From NCBI GenBank assembly GCA_024635485.1, contig JAGXIV010000017.1, positions 1 to 64,000 of the forward strand: a stretch of 64,000 bases of DNA. Direction: 5' to 3'. The position numbers and the translations under genes are program-made. The stretch comes from a bacterium. GTDB lineage: Bacteria; Patescibacteriota; Gracilibacteria; BD1-5; UBA6164. Shown here piece after piece: positions 34,311-46,938 of the stretch. Numbering within the stretch: position 1 is the first letter of the stretch; each line of letters opens with the position of its first letter. Below the pieces are notes generated by a model. The model did no database searches. It had not been told where the DNA came from and saw nothing but the letters and a program-made list of their open reading frames with translations.

Positions 34311-34934
34311 GTGAAATTAGTATTTACTGGAATACAATGATGTGGTAAAGGAACACAGGCTCGCTTACTTGTTGAAAAACATGGTTTTAAACTCCTTGAA
34401 ATGTGAGGTGAGTTTCGAAGAGTTATTGCTTCAGGAAGTGAACTTGGGAAAAAAATTCAAAAATTGTACGATGCATGAGATCAAATAACAGCAGAACTAT
34501 GAGTTGCAGTAATGGAAGATGCAGTTCAAAATATAATTGATAATCATAATAATGAAAATGTGATTTTTGATGCATTTATTCGAAATGATTGGAACTTAGA
34601 AATATTTAATCGATTACTTCCAGAATATCAGGTGATACTTTTTCAACTGTCTGAAGAAAAATCAAAACAAAGACTCTTAGGTCGAATGTTTAATCCAAAA
34701 ACTTGAGAAACATTTATGACTGGTATGACTCATGACCCTAAAACCTGAGATGAACTTATTCAAAGAGCTGATGATAATGAGGAAGGTATCCTTAAAAGAA
34801 TTGACCTATACAACGATGTTACTCTCCCAATTGTAAGAATCCAAAGACAACAGTGAAAGGTTTTAGAAGTAAATGCCGATCAATCAGTTGAAGAAGTTTT
34901 TGCAGAACTAGAAAAAAAATTAGAACTTAAATAA
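34311..34934 (+). CDS. adk: Adenylate kinase
   Basis: 207 aa. P-loop GIQGCGKGTQA (about 6-16), then GGEFRRVIASGSELGKK in the AMP-binding region, VIFDAFIRNDW (in place of the usual DGFPR), a LID region with GRMFNPKTGETF and DPKTGDELIQRADDNEEGI, and a final VEEVFAELEKK helix. The LID has no zinc cysteines. The start is taken as GTG. It balances ATP, ADP and AMP. The changed Arg-motif (AFIRN) is unusual, so a related NMP kinase is possible. A second, more divergent homologue lies at 58680. Confidence 0.85.
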
Positions 34935-34940
34935 TATATT

Positions 34941-35129
34941 ATGATTTGAAATGTAGAAACAAGAGAAGTTAATCCTTTGGATTGAATGAGACTAGCATGA
35001 AAACCAAACGCAGGAAAGAAATGAGTCAGAGAAAACTTGAAAAGAAGGAGGGAAAATAGTGAATTCGAAGATATAGTTACAATTTCTGAAACAACTCAAA
35101 TTAATGCAAGAAATATACTTGAGTTATAA
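34941..35129 (+). CDS. Small basic hypothetical protein (62 aa)
   Basis: 62 aa, six bases after adk and so in the same transcript. The N-terminal half is basic and Gly-rich (RLAGKPNAGKKG, VRENLKRRRENS) and the C-terminal half acidic, then polar (EFEDIVTISETTQINARN). Five TGA glycines fit the genome's codon use, which supports a real gene. No family is recognised; it may bind nucleic acid. Confidence 0.5.
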
Positions 35130-35135
35130 TCCCTA

Positions 35136-35858
35136 TTATAGATTTACTCAAAATATATACCCCACGAGTGCTGTGAGTCACATAGCTATTGTTCCCCAAA
35201 AAGTAATCCTTACGATTGCTTTTTTCATATTTGCTCATCCTGCTTTTGCTGAAATTGCTCAGAGTAGTGCTAAAAATAGTATTGAAGCAATATAGAGTGA
35301 ATATTCCATAGATGATACTGGAAGTAGGAGCACAACAAGAAACGGCAGAATACCTCACACAGTAAATGAAAGACCCGAGGCCATAGCTGCTTGAAGTGGA
35401 TTAGCCTTTGATACTTCGTTAATACCAAGTTCGTCTCTCATGTGAGCTGCAAGGGCATCTTTTTGAGTGAGTTCATGAGCCACTAATTGTGCAGTTTCTT
35501 TTTTTAGACCACGTTCTTCATATATTTTAGCAAGCATTTGTAGTTCTAGTTCTGGCATCTCTAAGAGTTCTTGTTTTTCCCGTTCGATATCTCACGTTTC
35601 TATATCTGTTTGTGAACTTACAGATACATATTCTCAGGCAGCCATAGAGAGTGCACCAGCAACTAATCAAGCAAGCGTTGCGAGAATGATAGGTTCTCTA
35701 ATATCACTTGCAGCAGCGACTCCAATAGCAAGACTTGCCGTTGAGAGGATTCCATCATTGGCTCATAATACTGCAGCTCTCAGCCAATTTGTTCTATTTA
35801 TATAATGTGTATCAAGATAATTATCGAGATGAATCTCAGTATCTTTTGTTTCTTTCAT
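35136..35858 (-). CDS. VIT1/CCC1 family iron/manganese transporter
   Basis: 240 aa. NWLRAAVLGANDGILSTASL in TM1 and LAGLVAGALSMAAGEYVSVS in TM2 are the two signature blocks. A cytoplasmic helical region follows (about 90-150, with repeated Glu that bind metal in plant VIT1: EREKQELLEMPELELQML), and then TM3-5. These carriers move Fe2+ or Mn2+ out of the cytosol by H+ exchange. It converges on the small gene after adk. It is probably used against metal excess. Confidence 0.92.
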
Positions 35859-36006
35859 ATGAATTTTGATTTTAAGTATTTTTCAATAATACTTTTTTTT
35901 TGTGTATTGTAAATACTGTAAATTCTAAAATTATTTTCTTTATAAGACAGTTGATTTTTCTGAGTATTTCAATACTATTTGAACGAAAATATTTAATTAG
36001 ACATAG

Positions 36007-37122
<1,116 letters not shown>

Positions 37123-37133
37123 TCAAAATAGTT

Positions 37134-37967
37134 TTGAAACGTATAAAATCAATAAAACATTTTGACTGAGAAATTCAGTATTTTGAACATGATTCAACGA
37201 GTACAAAAACATCTATGAAATTTTCAGTTTTTATTCCTCAAGGAAATTCAATTCCAGATTCAGCCTTAATTTGGCTTTCTGGCTTAACCTGTAATGAAGA
37301 AAACTTTATATCAAAATCTGGATTTGGTTCACATCTTGCTGCAACGAAAACTATGATTATTTGTCCAGATACTTCTCCGAGATGATTAGATCTCTCGTGA
37401 GAGCACGAAAGTTATGATTTTGGATCTGGAGCATGATTTTATCTTAATGCAACTACTTCAAATTATGCATTGAATTACAATATGTATGATTATATTAATA
37501 CTGAAATTTATACTCTCTTAGTTAAATATTTTAAGGTTCCTGAGAGTAAGATTTCAATTTTTGGACATTCAATGTGAGGTCATGGAGCTCTGACTATTGG
37601 ACTCAAGAATCTAGAAAAATATCAATCAATCTCTGCATTTTCTCCAATAGTTAATCCAGTAAAAGCTCCTTGGGGGAAAAAAGCATTTACATGATACCTA
37701 TGAGAAGATGAATGAACTTGGAAAAATTATGATGCAGTTGAATTAATTAATGCTTGAAAAAAGCATAAAAACCCTATTCTTATCGACCAAGGAAGTGCTG
37801 ATGACTTCTTAGAACAAGAACTACTCACAGAGAATATTGTTGAGGCAACTCACAATTCTGATCAAATTTTGGAGCTTCATTATAGAGAGTGATATGATCA
37901 TAGTTATTACTTCATTTCTACTTTTCTCTGAACTCATATTTCTTTTCATTTACAATATCTTAAATAA
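37134..37967 (+). CDS. frmB: S-formylglutathione hydrolase
   Basis: 277 aa. Esterase D family: [28 protein letters not shown], then [15 protein letters not shown] with the Ser nucleophile (first GG from TGA), [12 protein letters not shown] with the Asp, and [12 protein letters not shown] with the His. It splits S-formylglutathione into formate and glutathione, the second step after frmA. TTG at 37134-37136 is the best start; the next in-frame ATG is about 27 codons in and would trim the first strand. Confidence 0.93.
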
Positions 37968-37972
37968 TATCT

Positions 37973-39160
37973 ATGTACGCTTTCCAACTCGGTCGAGAAT
38001 TTAAATTGTCACTCGCTGAAATATTTGCAGTATTCCCTCAATCTCGAATTGAATACGCTGATAAAAATATCTGTATTATAGATATAGAATCTAAACAAAA
38101 GCTCCTGAATCAACTAGAATATATGTGAGGAACGATTAAAGTCATCGAACTCTTCCCTGCCTACAAGTGAAAACCAGTAGAATCAATCATTGATATTGCC
38201 AGAGAGGGAGAATGAAAATTTAGATTCGGTCTTTCTTTTTTATGAAGTGATAGTTCACTCAAAACTCTGCTCATGCAGGCAAAAAAAATGCTGAAAGAAG
38301 AAAATATATCTGGAAGATTTGTGAATAAAAATTTTCAAAATTTATCAAGTGCACAAATAATTGGAGAGTGACTTGTAGAAAGAGGAGCTGATTTTACTAT
38401 TATTTCTGCTGGGAAGCTTGAATATTTTGGAAAAACTATTTGGGTACAAGACATAGAAAACTATTCTAAAAGAGATTACGGAAAAGCACGAGACATGATA
38501 GTCGGGATGCTCCCACCAAAACTTGCTCAAATGATGATTAATATTTCAGTTTCGGTATTTAGCTCAAAAAATAAAAGTACACCAGCAGTCTATGATCCAT
38601 TTTGTGGACTAGGAACGGTTCTGATTGAATCAATCCTTATGCAAAACTCAGTGGTGTATGGAAGTGATATTTCTCCAGAAAATATTGATAAAACGAAAGA
38701 AAATTTGAATTATGCTCGAAAGAATTTTAAAAATTCTGTTAAAACAGCAGAAGCTATAGTTCTTGACGCAAAATGAATTTCAAGTAGCCCTTATCTTAAA
38801 AAATCTGATGTCATCGTAACAGAATGATATCTCGGGCAAGTATTTCAAAAATATTCCGTTACTGAGAAGAAAATAGAAGAGGAAAAAGTACATCTTTTAG
38901 AAATGTACACAAAATTCTTTGATGGACTTTCACGAGCTAATTATTCAGGTATTATTGTAATTTCTTTCCCATTTTGGGAAGTTCGAGGAAAGTATGTATA
39001 TTTAAATGAAATCTATGAACTGATAAAAAAATATACGAAGAATCTTCCTCTACTCCCCTCTCATGATGAAATAAAACATACTCGTTCTTGAAGTCTTCTG
39101 TATAAAAGACCTGACCAAATAGTGGGACGAGAGATATTTAAGTTGAAAATGAAGAAATAA
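37973..39160 (+). CDS. Trm11/TrmG10-like tRNA guanosine N2-methyltransferase
   Basis: 395 aa. The N-terminal THUMP-like part begins YAFQLGREFKLSLAEIFAV. The C-terminal SAM-methyltransferase domain has motif I VYDPFCGLGTVLIES, then VYGSDISPENIDKTKENL, and VIVTEGYLGQVF in the place of the DPPY catalytic motif (usually D/N-PPY). The Trm11 family methylates G10 of tRNA in archaea and eukaryotes and is also common in CPR genomes. The catalytic motif is odd (TEGYLG), as in several bacterial members, so the exact product is not certain. It follows frmB by 5 bp. Confidence 0.75.
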
Positions 39161-39199
39161 TAGGGTAAAATATAGATATATTATTTTTGAAATATTTTT

Positions 39200-40732
39200 A
39201 TGCATCTAGATTCTACAATTCTTACTTGATGAGATGATCATAATAAAGAGATGACTGAAGAGTTTTCTTGGTCAGATCATGGAGATATTATTCGAAAAAT
39301 TGGTCCTGACCAAAAATACATCACTTTCTTGAATTCAAGATGAGAAGAAGTCAAAATCTCACTTTTGGATCTTGATAATATCTGAAATTTAAATGATGAC
39401 GAAATTTCTGAAATGCTCCGTATTATTCTAGGTATTTCTATTCAAAGTGTTGATTGACTGAAGAAGGTGAATATCTTAGCTCAAAAGGCATTTATTTATC
39501 TGAAAAATGAACTACTTTATACAGATAAGGAATTACGTGGAATATGAAATATTCACTTCAATAACTCTTCTGAAATTATAAATTTTTTTAGAAATACAAA
39601 ATTAGCACATTGATTACAAAAGTGTATGTTATCAAAAATATGACTTTTGCTGCATGAATGAATTGGCCATGATGTTGAGGAAAAAAGAAATAAAACCATT
39701 GACGTACTAGAAAATAAAGTTGTAAAAAACTTAGAAGATCTCGCGAAAGAATCATCACTTTGATTTGAAAATGTATCAGCAATAGAACAATTTAGAGAAG
39801 AATGAAAAACAACTTTTAATGGGTCTATTTATGTTGAAAATTTAAATTCTCAGGCAAGAAAAATAAATTTTACAGTTGAGATTCGTGAAAAATCACTTGA
39901 ATCATCAATTTCAAAGGCATTGAGAGAAAAAGATTATGTCAGCCAATGAGATATTATGGATTTACTTGGTATAAGAATTACAACGAAAAATAAAGAAGAT
40001 AAACTCTTACTCATGAATAGAATTTCTCAGCTAGCATTTAAATATTGAGAATACAGAATAAAAAACAAAAATGGAATAGGTAAATTGGACTTAGAAACTA
40101 TATTATGAGAATCAGAATTCTTCACAAAAAATGAATCGACAAGACTCTTTATACAACGATTAGAAGAAAGTTTTAATTCACTTGATCGTAGAGCGAGTAC
40201 TGCACTAAAATACTCAGATGTAAAAATCGTCCCAGTATGAGATGGAAATAAACTCAGTTTTGAAATTTTATTTTTCGATGAGTGACATATTAATAATTTT
40301 GGTCTTTCACATCATATCTCTTTTCAATATAAAAGAAAAATTGAAGAGAGAATTAGGCTAGAGTGATTTATACTTTGAGAATGAATAACTATTATTGCTG
40401 ACGCAATGGTTGATAAAATCTGATCAAGTACAAAAGCGTCACTTTGAAACATTACCCCAACTGATCTCTTAGGTCAAACCTTGATAGATATTTATGATGA
40501 ATCTCTTGTATATAGGAAAGATTATTGATTAAAAAATCATTCAGAAATTAAAAAAATGCAAAAGCAGGAACTTGTGTATGAATTAAAACGAGTATTGCCT
40601 TTATATTTTGCTACTCGACTTATACCATATAAGGATTCAAAATGAAACACATCTCGAAGAAAGAAATATACTAATAAGATTTGAATAGAAAATCTCTCTG
40701 TATTAGAAGAATCAAATACATATCTTAGTTAG
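39200..40732 (+). CDS. RelA/SpoT nucleotidyltransferase-domain-like protein
   Basis: 510 aa. The part around residues 225-275 reads NFTVEIREKSLESSISKALR and then DIMDLLGIRITTKNKEDK, matching the start and the DLxGIRI core of RelA/SpoT synthetase domains. No HD hydrolase, TGS or ACT domain is seen, so it would be a single-domain (small alarmone synthetase-like) enzyme within a larger protein. The N-terminal 200 residues and the C-terminal 200 are unassigned. It could make (p)ppGpp or a related nucleotide, or act on RNA. The motif is short, so the call is tentative. Confidence 0.5.
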
Positions 40733-41036
40733 ATTTCTTCCATTCATCAATTCAGCCGATTAAATCATAGACTTCTCAAAATCAGAGTTCTTGCATGAGG
40801 CTTGCTACTTGTTGACTTCTATTTCCATGATAACAATATATGAGATACTTCCCTTCTCTAGGAAGTTTTTTTATATGTTCAAGAGCTTCTGGTTTATATA
40901 CATCTATATGAACTTGTTTTTCTGAAATTACTCAAAAAATATCTTGTTCTTGTTTGGTTCGTACATCAAGAAGTGTGTGTTCTCAAGAATCCAGAGCATC
41001 TTTGAATTCAATTGTATTAAGTCTATTTATTGTCAT
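40725..41036 (-). CDS. Single-domain rhodanese sulfurtransferase
   Basis: 103 aa. HTLLDVRTKQEQDIFGV, then KYLIYCYHGNRSQQVASLM with the active-site Cys in CYHGNRS, then VYDLIGGIDEWKK. A stand-alone rhodanese of the PspE/GlpE kind that carries persulfide sulfur. Its start overlaps the end of the membrane protein gene behind it by 10 bp, and it overlaps the stop of the RelA-like gene on the other strand by 8 bp. Confidence 0.92.
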
Positions 41037-41281
41037 GTTCTTCATTTTATATTTCTAGTCGTATTAGGAGCAATATTTCATATATCATTATCTAAGTTTT
41101 GTTCTATCTCTGTGATATTTCAAAGAATTTCATCAATTTTCTCTAAAATTATTTCATTATAATTTTGACCAGTCAGTGCATCAATCTTATTTGGTACTAA
41201 TTGAAAATGGTATATGACAATAAGATAGAGAAAAATTATTAAAATAATCATACTGAAGAATTTTGTAAGAGTATATGCCAT
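41027..41281 (-). CDS. Small membrane-anchored hypothetical protein
   Basis: 84 aa. One N-terminal TM (TKFFSMIILIIFLYLIVIYH, about 6-25), then a short polar domain with helical acid-rich sequence (EIILEKIDEILGNITEIEQN). It has no known family. It sits between miaB (34 bp upstream) and the rhodanese, with which it overlaps, so it is probably part of their transcript. Confidence 0.55.
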
Positions 41282-41314
41282 AGTTCAAATTTTAAGAATT
41301 AATGTAACACTCTG

Positions 41315-43369
41315 CTATGAAAATATTTCAATGAATTCTCATTTTAGTACATATTTATCAAGTTCTGTTATTTTAACTGAAACAATACTTCCAACTTTGG
41401 TATCTAAGGGAGCTTTGAAAAATACCTCTTTAAAGTTTCTGGTTCTTCCGAAAAAAAATCCATCTCTACTTCCTGAAACTAATATTTCTTCTGTCCTAGC
41501 TATCATAAGCTTATTTCTTTTTTTGACACTTTCTAAAAGAGCATCATTTAAAATATGCCACCTTCTTGCTTTTTCTGCTTCAGGTACGTCATCAGGAAGG
41601 ACTTTAGCTGCAGCTGTATTTGGTCGAACTGAATATCGTGCAATATAACAATAATCAAATTCACATTCTTGTATTGCCCTCAATGTTTCAAGAAACATTT
41701 CTTCTGTTTCTCCTGAAAAACCTACAATAATATCTGTAGAGATGGAAAAAAGAGGATCTCTAGACCTCATATATTTCACCATTTCTTTAAAATCATTGTA
41801 ACTATGTCTTCTATTCATTCTTTTAAGCATAGCATCACTTCATGATTGGAGTGCAAAATGTAAATAATTACATGTTTTATCACAATCAAAATGAGCATCA
41901 AGTATATCTCGAGTCATATCGTGAGGATTACTTGAAGTAAAGCGAACCCTATCAAGTCAATCAATACTATCTATACTTCATAATAGTTCTCTAAATGGAG
42001 AAGTAAAACTGAGTTTTGGGAGGAGTTTTTCAAAATCATACCAGTCTTTAATTCTAAATATATTTGAATTGTTTTCAGTAATATTCCTATTCCATGGAGC
42101 ATGAAAAACACATATCTTCCCATTAAAGTGAGTGTTATATGATGTAATATGATGAGGCCCATCATCTATTACTATCTCTAGAGATAGTTTATTTGCAGCG
42201 GTGTATTTATTATCATGTCAGTTCTCTTTGATAAAGATAATTTCTTCAAAAAAATTATCTCAGAAATACTTATTTAAAATATCATGTGTACTTTGTTTTG
42301 CATCTATTTCTCTAGAAGTGATAACATAGATTTGATGTCACTGGGATTTAAGTCACTTTAATACACTTTCTCAACCGGTATGAATCTGCAAATTTCGAGC
42401 ATTATCAGTTTCAAAAATATGATACTCATTCATTAATTCCTGTATTCATCCACAATCAAAAGTATCTATATCATCCATTTTGATTATTTCGTGGAACTTT
42501 TGGTTATATTGTTCAAGTAATTCTTCTCAGAGAACAACAAAGAGTGTATCATCAAGATCTACTCAAATCTTTAGCTTGTTATCTTCATTGTTCCATTTTG
42601 ATTTTTCGTTATTCCATAATTTCAAGTTTTTTTGTTTTCCATATGAATTTACATTTTGTCAGAGAAGTGTGACTTCTTTTGCTCATTGTGAAACAGCCCT
42701 TTGAACTTCGGAAACTATTTCTTCTTTATCTCGAGAAAGCTCAGATCATCTCGTAAATGGCACGATACAAAAGCTACAAAAATTATCACATCATGATTGT
42801 ATAATTATGGAGGCTGAAAATGGATTTTCTCTTTGTTGTACTTGTTTTAAATAATCATCAAATTTATCTTCTTGTCCTACTTTTTCTTGATATATCTCAC
42901 TGAGAATGAGAGCTAAGTATTTCGTCTCTTCTATTCTGAGAGTGAAATCAAGAAGTTTTGTTCTTCGAAACAAGTCATCTTCATAATTAAATATTCCCTC
43001 TTTATTTTCAAGAAGTTGTATTTTTTTAACCGTTTTTTTTCTTGTTTTTTCTCAGTCACTCAATTCTGTTACATATTTCTCTGCTAGACCAGTTTTTCTG
43101 ACCATACATCCAGTGATTCAAGCTATTATAGGTCATCTATCTCAAGTTATTTTTCTGTTGTTATTGAATTTATCAATTTCATGCAGGAATCAAAAGACTC
43201 TATCTTCTCATTTTTGTCGTACACTACACGTATTGAAAATCACAAGATCAGCATCTTCTATTGTGAGAGAACGAAAAAAACCAGACTGGAGAAGAATCAT
43301 ATGAATCTTCTCACTGTCAGCCTGGTTCATTTGACATCAAAATGTTTGAATGAAGTATTTACGTTGCAT
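41315..43369 (-). CDS. miaB: MiaB tRNA methylthiotransferase with inserted HAD phosphatase domain
   Basis: 684 aa against about 440 for usual MiaB. The N-terminal UPF0004 domain has Cys12 (TFGCQMNQADSE), Cys48 (FNTCSVR) and Cys88 (ITGCMVRK). The radical SAM cluster is C194-x3-C198-x2-C201 (GCDNFCSFCIVPFTRGS), then LLGQNVNSYGK. At that point a HAD domain of about 190 residues is inserted (about 262-455): IGVDLDDTL (Asp271, Asp273), YVITSREID and VIDDGPHH (Asp402-Asp403), like 5'(3')-deoxyribonucleotidases. MiaB then resumes with SPFRELLGSIDSID, RVRFTSSNPHDMT and ALQSGSDAMLKRMNR, and a TRAM end. I followed the frame codon by codon through the insert. It modifies ms2i6A37 in tRNA; the added activity is unknown. 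Confidence 0.9.
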
Positions 43370-43383
43370 GAAAGGAAATGAAT

Positions 43384-44916
43384 TTAATATTTGAGAGCTT
43401 CTTGAAGCTGATTATCTATGTTCTGGGTTTTAAAAAGTTCAGTATCAAATTCTATTGTAATATCTGGCTGTATTCCTACCCCATCTATTCAATTTTTATT
43501 TTTTCAAGTATACCACTTTGCAGATGTATATTTAAGAGTTGATCCATCACTATAATTTTTAAGTGATTGAACTGAACCTTTTCCAAAACTTTTCTCTCAA
43601 ATTATTATAGATTCTGGAAAATAATCTTTGAGTGTTCAAACAAGTATTTCAGATGCAGAAGCACTTCATGCATTTTGAAGAAGTATAATATTGTAGTCTT
43701 TTGGATTAATTGTTTCAAGTCCAATTGAGGTGTATTTGATATCTTTTTGACCATTACTTACTATAGCAGTAGCACTCCCCTGAGGTACAAAATAACTCAG
43801 TATTAATGAAGCTTCATCGAGGTATCAACCTGGATTATTTCTAACATCTATAACTATATTTTTTATAGAACTATCTTTTGCAAGCGTTTCAATTGCATTT
43901 TTAAACTCATCACCAACATTATCTCAAAAAGTTTTAATTTGAATATAATATGTATCTGAGTTTTCTTTCCTATGTTCAATATTATGAATCGTTATTGTAT
44001 CTCTTTTGACCTTGAATTTTTTCTCTTCTGACTTACGAAGTACCGTAATTTCTGTAGTTGTTCCAGCAGGACCTTTTATCCAGGAAACAAGTTCAGCTAA
44101 AGAGTTTTGAGGAGTAACCGTTTTTCAATCTACAGAAATTACTTGATCTCATGCACGTAATCAAGCCATCTCTGCAGGAGAACCTGCTATAGGCGAAATA
44201 ATAATAAGTTTTCCTGGTTCATTCATTTCAATATAAGCTCCTATTCCTTCGAACTCTCCGTTGAGTCATGAGAAGAAGTCAGAACTTTCTATTGCAGGAA
44301 AATAACTTGTATACTTATCTCAAACTCAATCAGCTAGTCATTTAATTGCTGATTCAACTAATTGTTCTTTACTTACTTGATCTCTGTCATAATAAGAACT
44401 AGTAATAGTATTGAATACATCATTAAATATTGTTTCTTTTTCTCATAGAACTGAGTTCGTATTTCAGCTTGTCTGAACAATAGTAATTGGATTTTCTGAA
44501 GTTTTTGTTTGAAGAGTCTCATTTAATGAAGCTAAATCTTGTTCTCGTAAAAAATTTGATTTCTTTTCCGAGAGGCTTTGATTTCATGAAATCTTGAGTT
44601 TTAAAATATTTTTGACTAGTCATTCAAATGTGTAGAGGTCTACATTTTTGTTTGGTACTATTTGTGTGGAAACATTTTTTATCAGATTTAAATATACGAG
44701 TTTTTGAAGAGCATCCTCAAGTAAAGAGTCTTTTATAACATCAGTATACTTTAGGTTAATATATTGAAATGATTCTGGAATTGTAGTATCAACTGAATTT
44801 GCGAGAAATATAAAAGCATCATTTCTGTTAACTATATCCTGAGGAGCAGCATTCAGTCAAGAATAACTAGTGAGTGATACAATTGAAATGAGAGTATAAA
44901 ATAATTTTTTGTGCAT
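43384..44916 (-). CDS. Carboxy-terminal processing protease (S41, CtpA-like)
   Basis: 510 aa with a signal peptide (about 1-23). An N-terminal helical region of about 190 residues is followed by the TSM/PDZ part (GIGAYIEMNEPGKLIIISPI, RAGDQVISVDGKTV) and the S41 core: VIDVRNNPGGYLDEASLIL, NAGSASASEILVGTLKD with the catalytic Ser, and GEKSFGKGSVQSL with the catalytic Lys. It processes or degrades exported proteins from their C-termini. It lies 14 bp upstream of miaB on the same strand. Confidence 0.94.
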
Positions 44917-44988
44917 AAATTTGTATTAGATATAGGTCTATATATTCTACTTATTCTTTTGTAAATAAAAATAGTTTTTTATCTATTT

Positions 44989-45237
44989 TTACTTTAAAAC
45001 TGTTCCACTACTTCCTGTTCAAAATAGTAAATCTAATCCTCAAAAAGGATAGAGTACTCCTACAAATATCATAAACAGACCCACTAATATCATTATCAGA
45101 TAGGTTCAACCACTTCACAGGTATTTCTCTGCCCACATAAAATTTCAAGTCCATGATTTTACATTTCTTCTAAATTTTATGAGTGAAATTCAGCCTGCAA
45201 TAAATAATAGGGCATAAAATATCTTAAGAAATATCAT
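44989..45237 (-). CDS. Small membrane protein with two TM helices
   Basis: 82 aa. TM at about 2-19 (LKIFYALLFIAGWISLI) and about 46-65 (YLIMILVGLFMIFVGVLY), a basic loop between them (KFRRNVKSW) and a Gly-rich end. It lies 34 bp after the polA-like gene on the same strand and 72 bp upstream of the S41 protease. Family not recognised. Confidence 0.55.
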
Positions 45238-45271
45238 TGTATTTTGTATTAAAGGATAAGTGTTACAAACA

Positions 45272-46747
45272 TTATTTACATTCTTTCCAATTTTTTCATT
45301 CTCCTGAATCTACTTTAAGTTCAATAGGAGCTTCTGGTAGGATAGATTCCATAATTTTAGGAATTTTAATTATCAATTCATCATATTCATTTGGAACTAT
45401 ATTAAATACAAGTTCATCATGTACTTGTAATAACATGGTACTCTTATAATTTCAATCTTTTAGCATTGCTGAAATCTGAATCATAGCGATTTTGATAATA
45501 TCAGCACTACTTCACTGAATGGGCATATTTATAGCTTCTCGTTCGGCTCAAGAAGCAATCATCTTATTTTTATCATTTATTGCTGGGATATATCTCCTTC
45601 TTCAAAAGAGAGTTTCTACATAACTTTTCTTCTTACATTCTTGTATAGTTGCATCATAAAATTCTCGTACTCTTGGATAATTTTCATAAAAGGCATCAAT
45701 ATACTCGCGTGCTTCTTTCTGACTTATATCAATCATCTTAGTGAGTCAAAAAGGACTAATTCAGTAAATAACTCAGAAATTCACTGCTTTTGCAACTTTT
45801 CTTTGGGTACTGGTGATATTTGAAGTTTTGAAAATAAACTCTCACGTTACTTGATGGATATCTCTCCCCTCTTTAAAAGCTTTGAGAAGATTTTCATCCT
45901 TACTCATAATTGCAAGCAATCTTACTTCTACTTGAGAGTAATCAAAAGCTACTAGTAAGTCTCATGGAGAGTCAGCTATAAAAGCAGACCTTATTTCTCC
46001 TGCTACATCATCTCATGTTGGAATATTTTGAAGATTAGGATTGGTACTTGAAAGTCTTCAGGTTGAAGCAATAATTTGATTATAGCTTGTATGGATTCTG
46101 TTATCATTTGAAGTAACATTTAAAAGTCATTCAACATAGGTTGAACGCAGTTTACTATAATGTCGAAACTGTACTATCTTACTTGCTATAGGGTAGCTTT
46201 TTGCAAGATTATCTAACACTTCTGAATTTACAGAGAAACCTGTTTTTGTTTTTTTTGCTGTAGGATATCATAATTTCTCAAATAAAACTTCTCAAACTTG
46301 TTTTGGAGAATTTATATTAAATATTTCTCATGCAAGGGAGTAAATATCTTTTTCTAAATCAGATAAAGCTGCTTCAAGCCTCATTCATAATCATTTCAAT
46401 TGATCTCGCTGAATCTTAATTCCATGCATCTCCATATCGCTGAGTACATACATAAGTGGAAATTCAATTGATTCAAGAATTCATCATTTTTTTAGTTCTT
46501 GTGTGATGTAAGGATTTTGTTGTTGATGTTTGTAGATTTCATACGTCATATATACATCTTCACCAGAATATATAGCAGCCTCTGTGAGTTCTACTTCTTC
46601 GAATTTCAGAGTTTTTTTAGAGGTAATATCATCATAAGAGATCATGGTGTAGTTAAATTCCTTGTCTGCTAAAGTATCAAGTCAAAGTCATCTTTGACCA
46701 GGATTTTTTATGTATTGAGCTAGTATCGTATCATAGAATCGAGCCAT
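45272..46747 (-). CDS. polA: Family A DNA polymerase without exonuclease active sites (short PolA)
   Basis: 491 aa against about 900 for full PolA. It begins in the last third of the 3'-5' exonuclease fold (DTILAQYIKNPGQRG is the DTMLxSYLLNPG block), so the DxE active site and the whole 5'-3' exonuclease domain are missing. The polymerase is complete: FDYSQVEVRLLA (motif A), RKVAKAVNFGVIYGIS (motif B), LLQVHDELVF (motif C), with TGRLSSTNPNLQNIP before them. The frame is closed by TAA just upstream of the ATG, so the start is real. Repair synthesis without proofreading, or with an exonuclease encoded elsewhere, is expected. Confidence 0.92.
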
Positions 46748-46938
46748 AGATTTTTCTTATAATTATTAGCTATAGTATATGAGATTTTATCATAAAAAAA
46801 AGTTTGAATTTATGACTCATCTCAATATAGTATGTTGACAATATGCTTTTATAGATTATTTATATAAAATATATTGAGTAATTTCTATTATAAAAATATG
46901 TTTTTATAATTATTTATTAGTATGTAACTTAAGAATTT

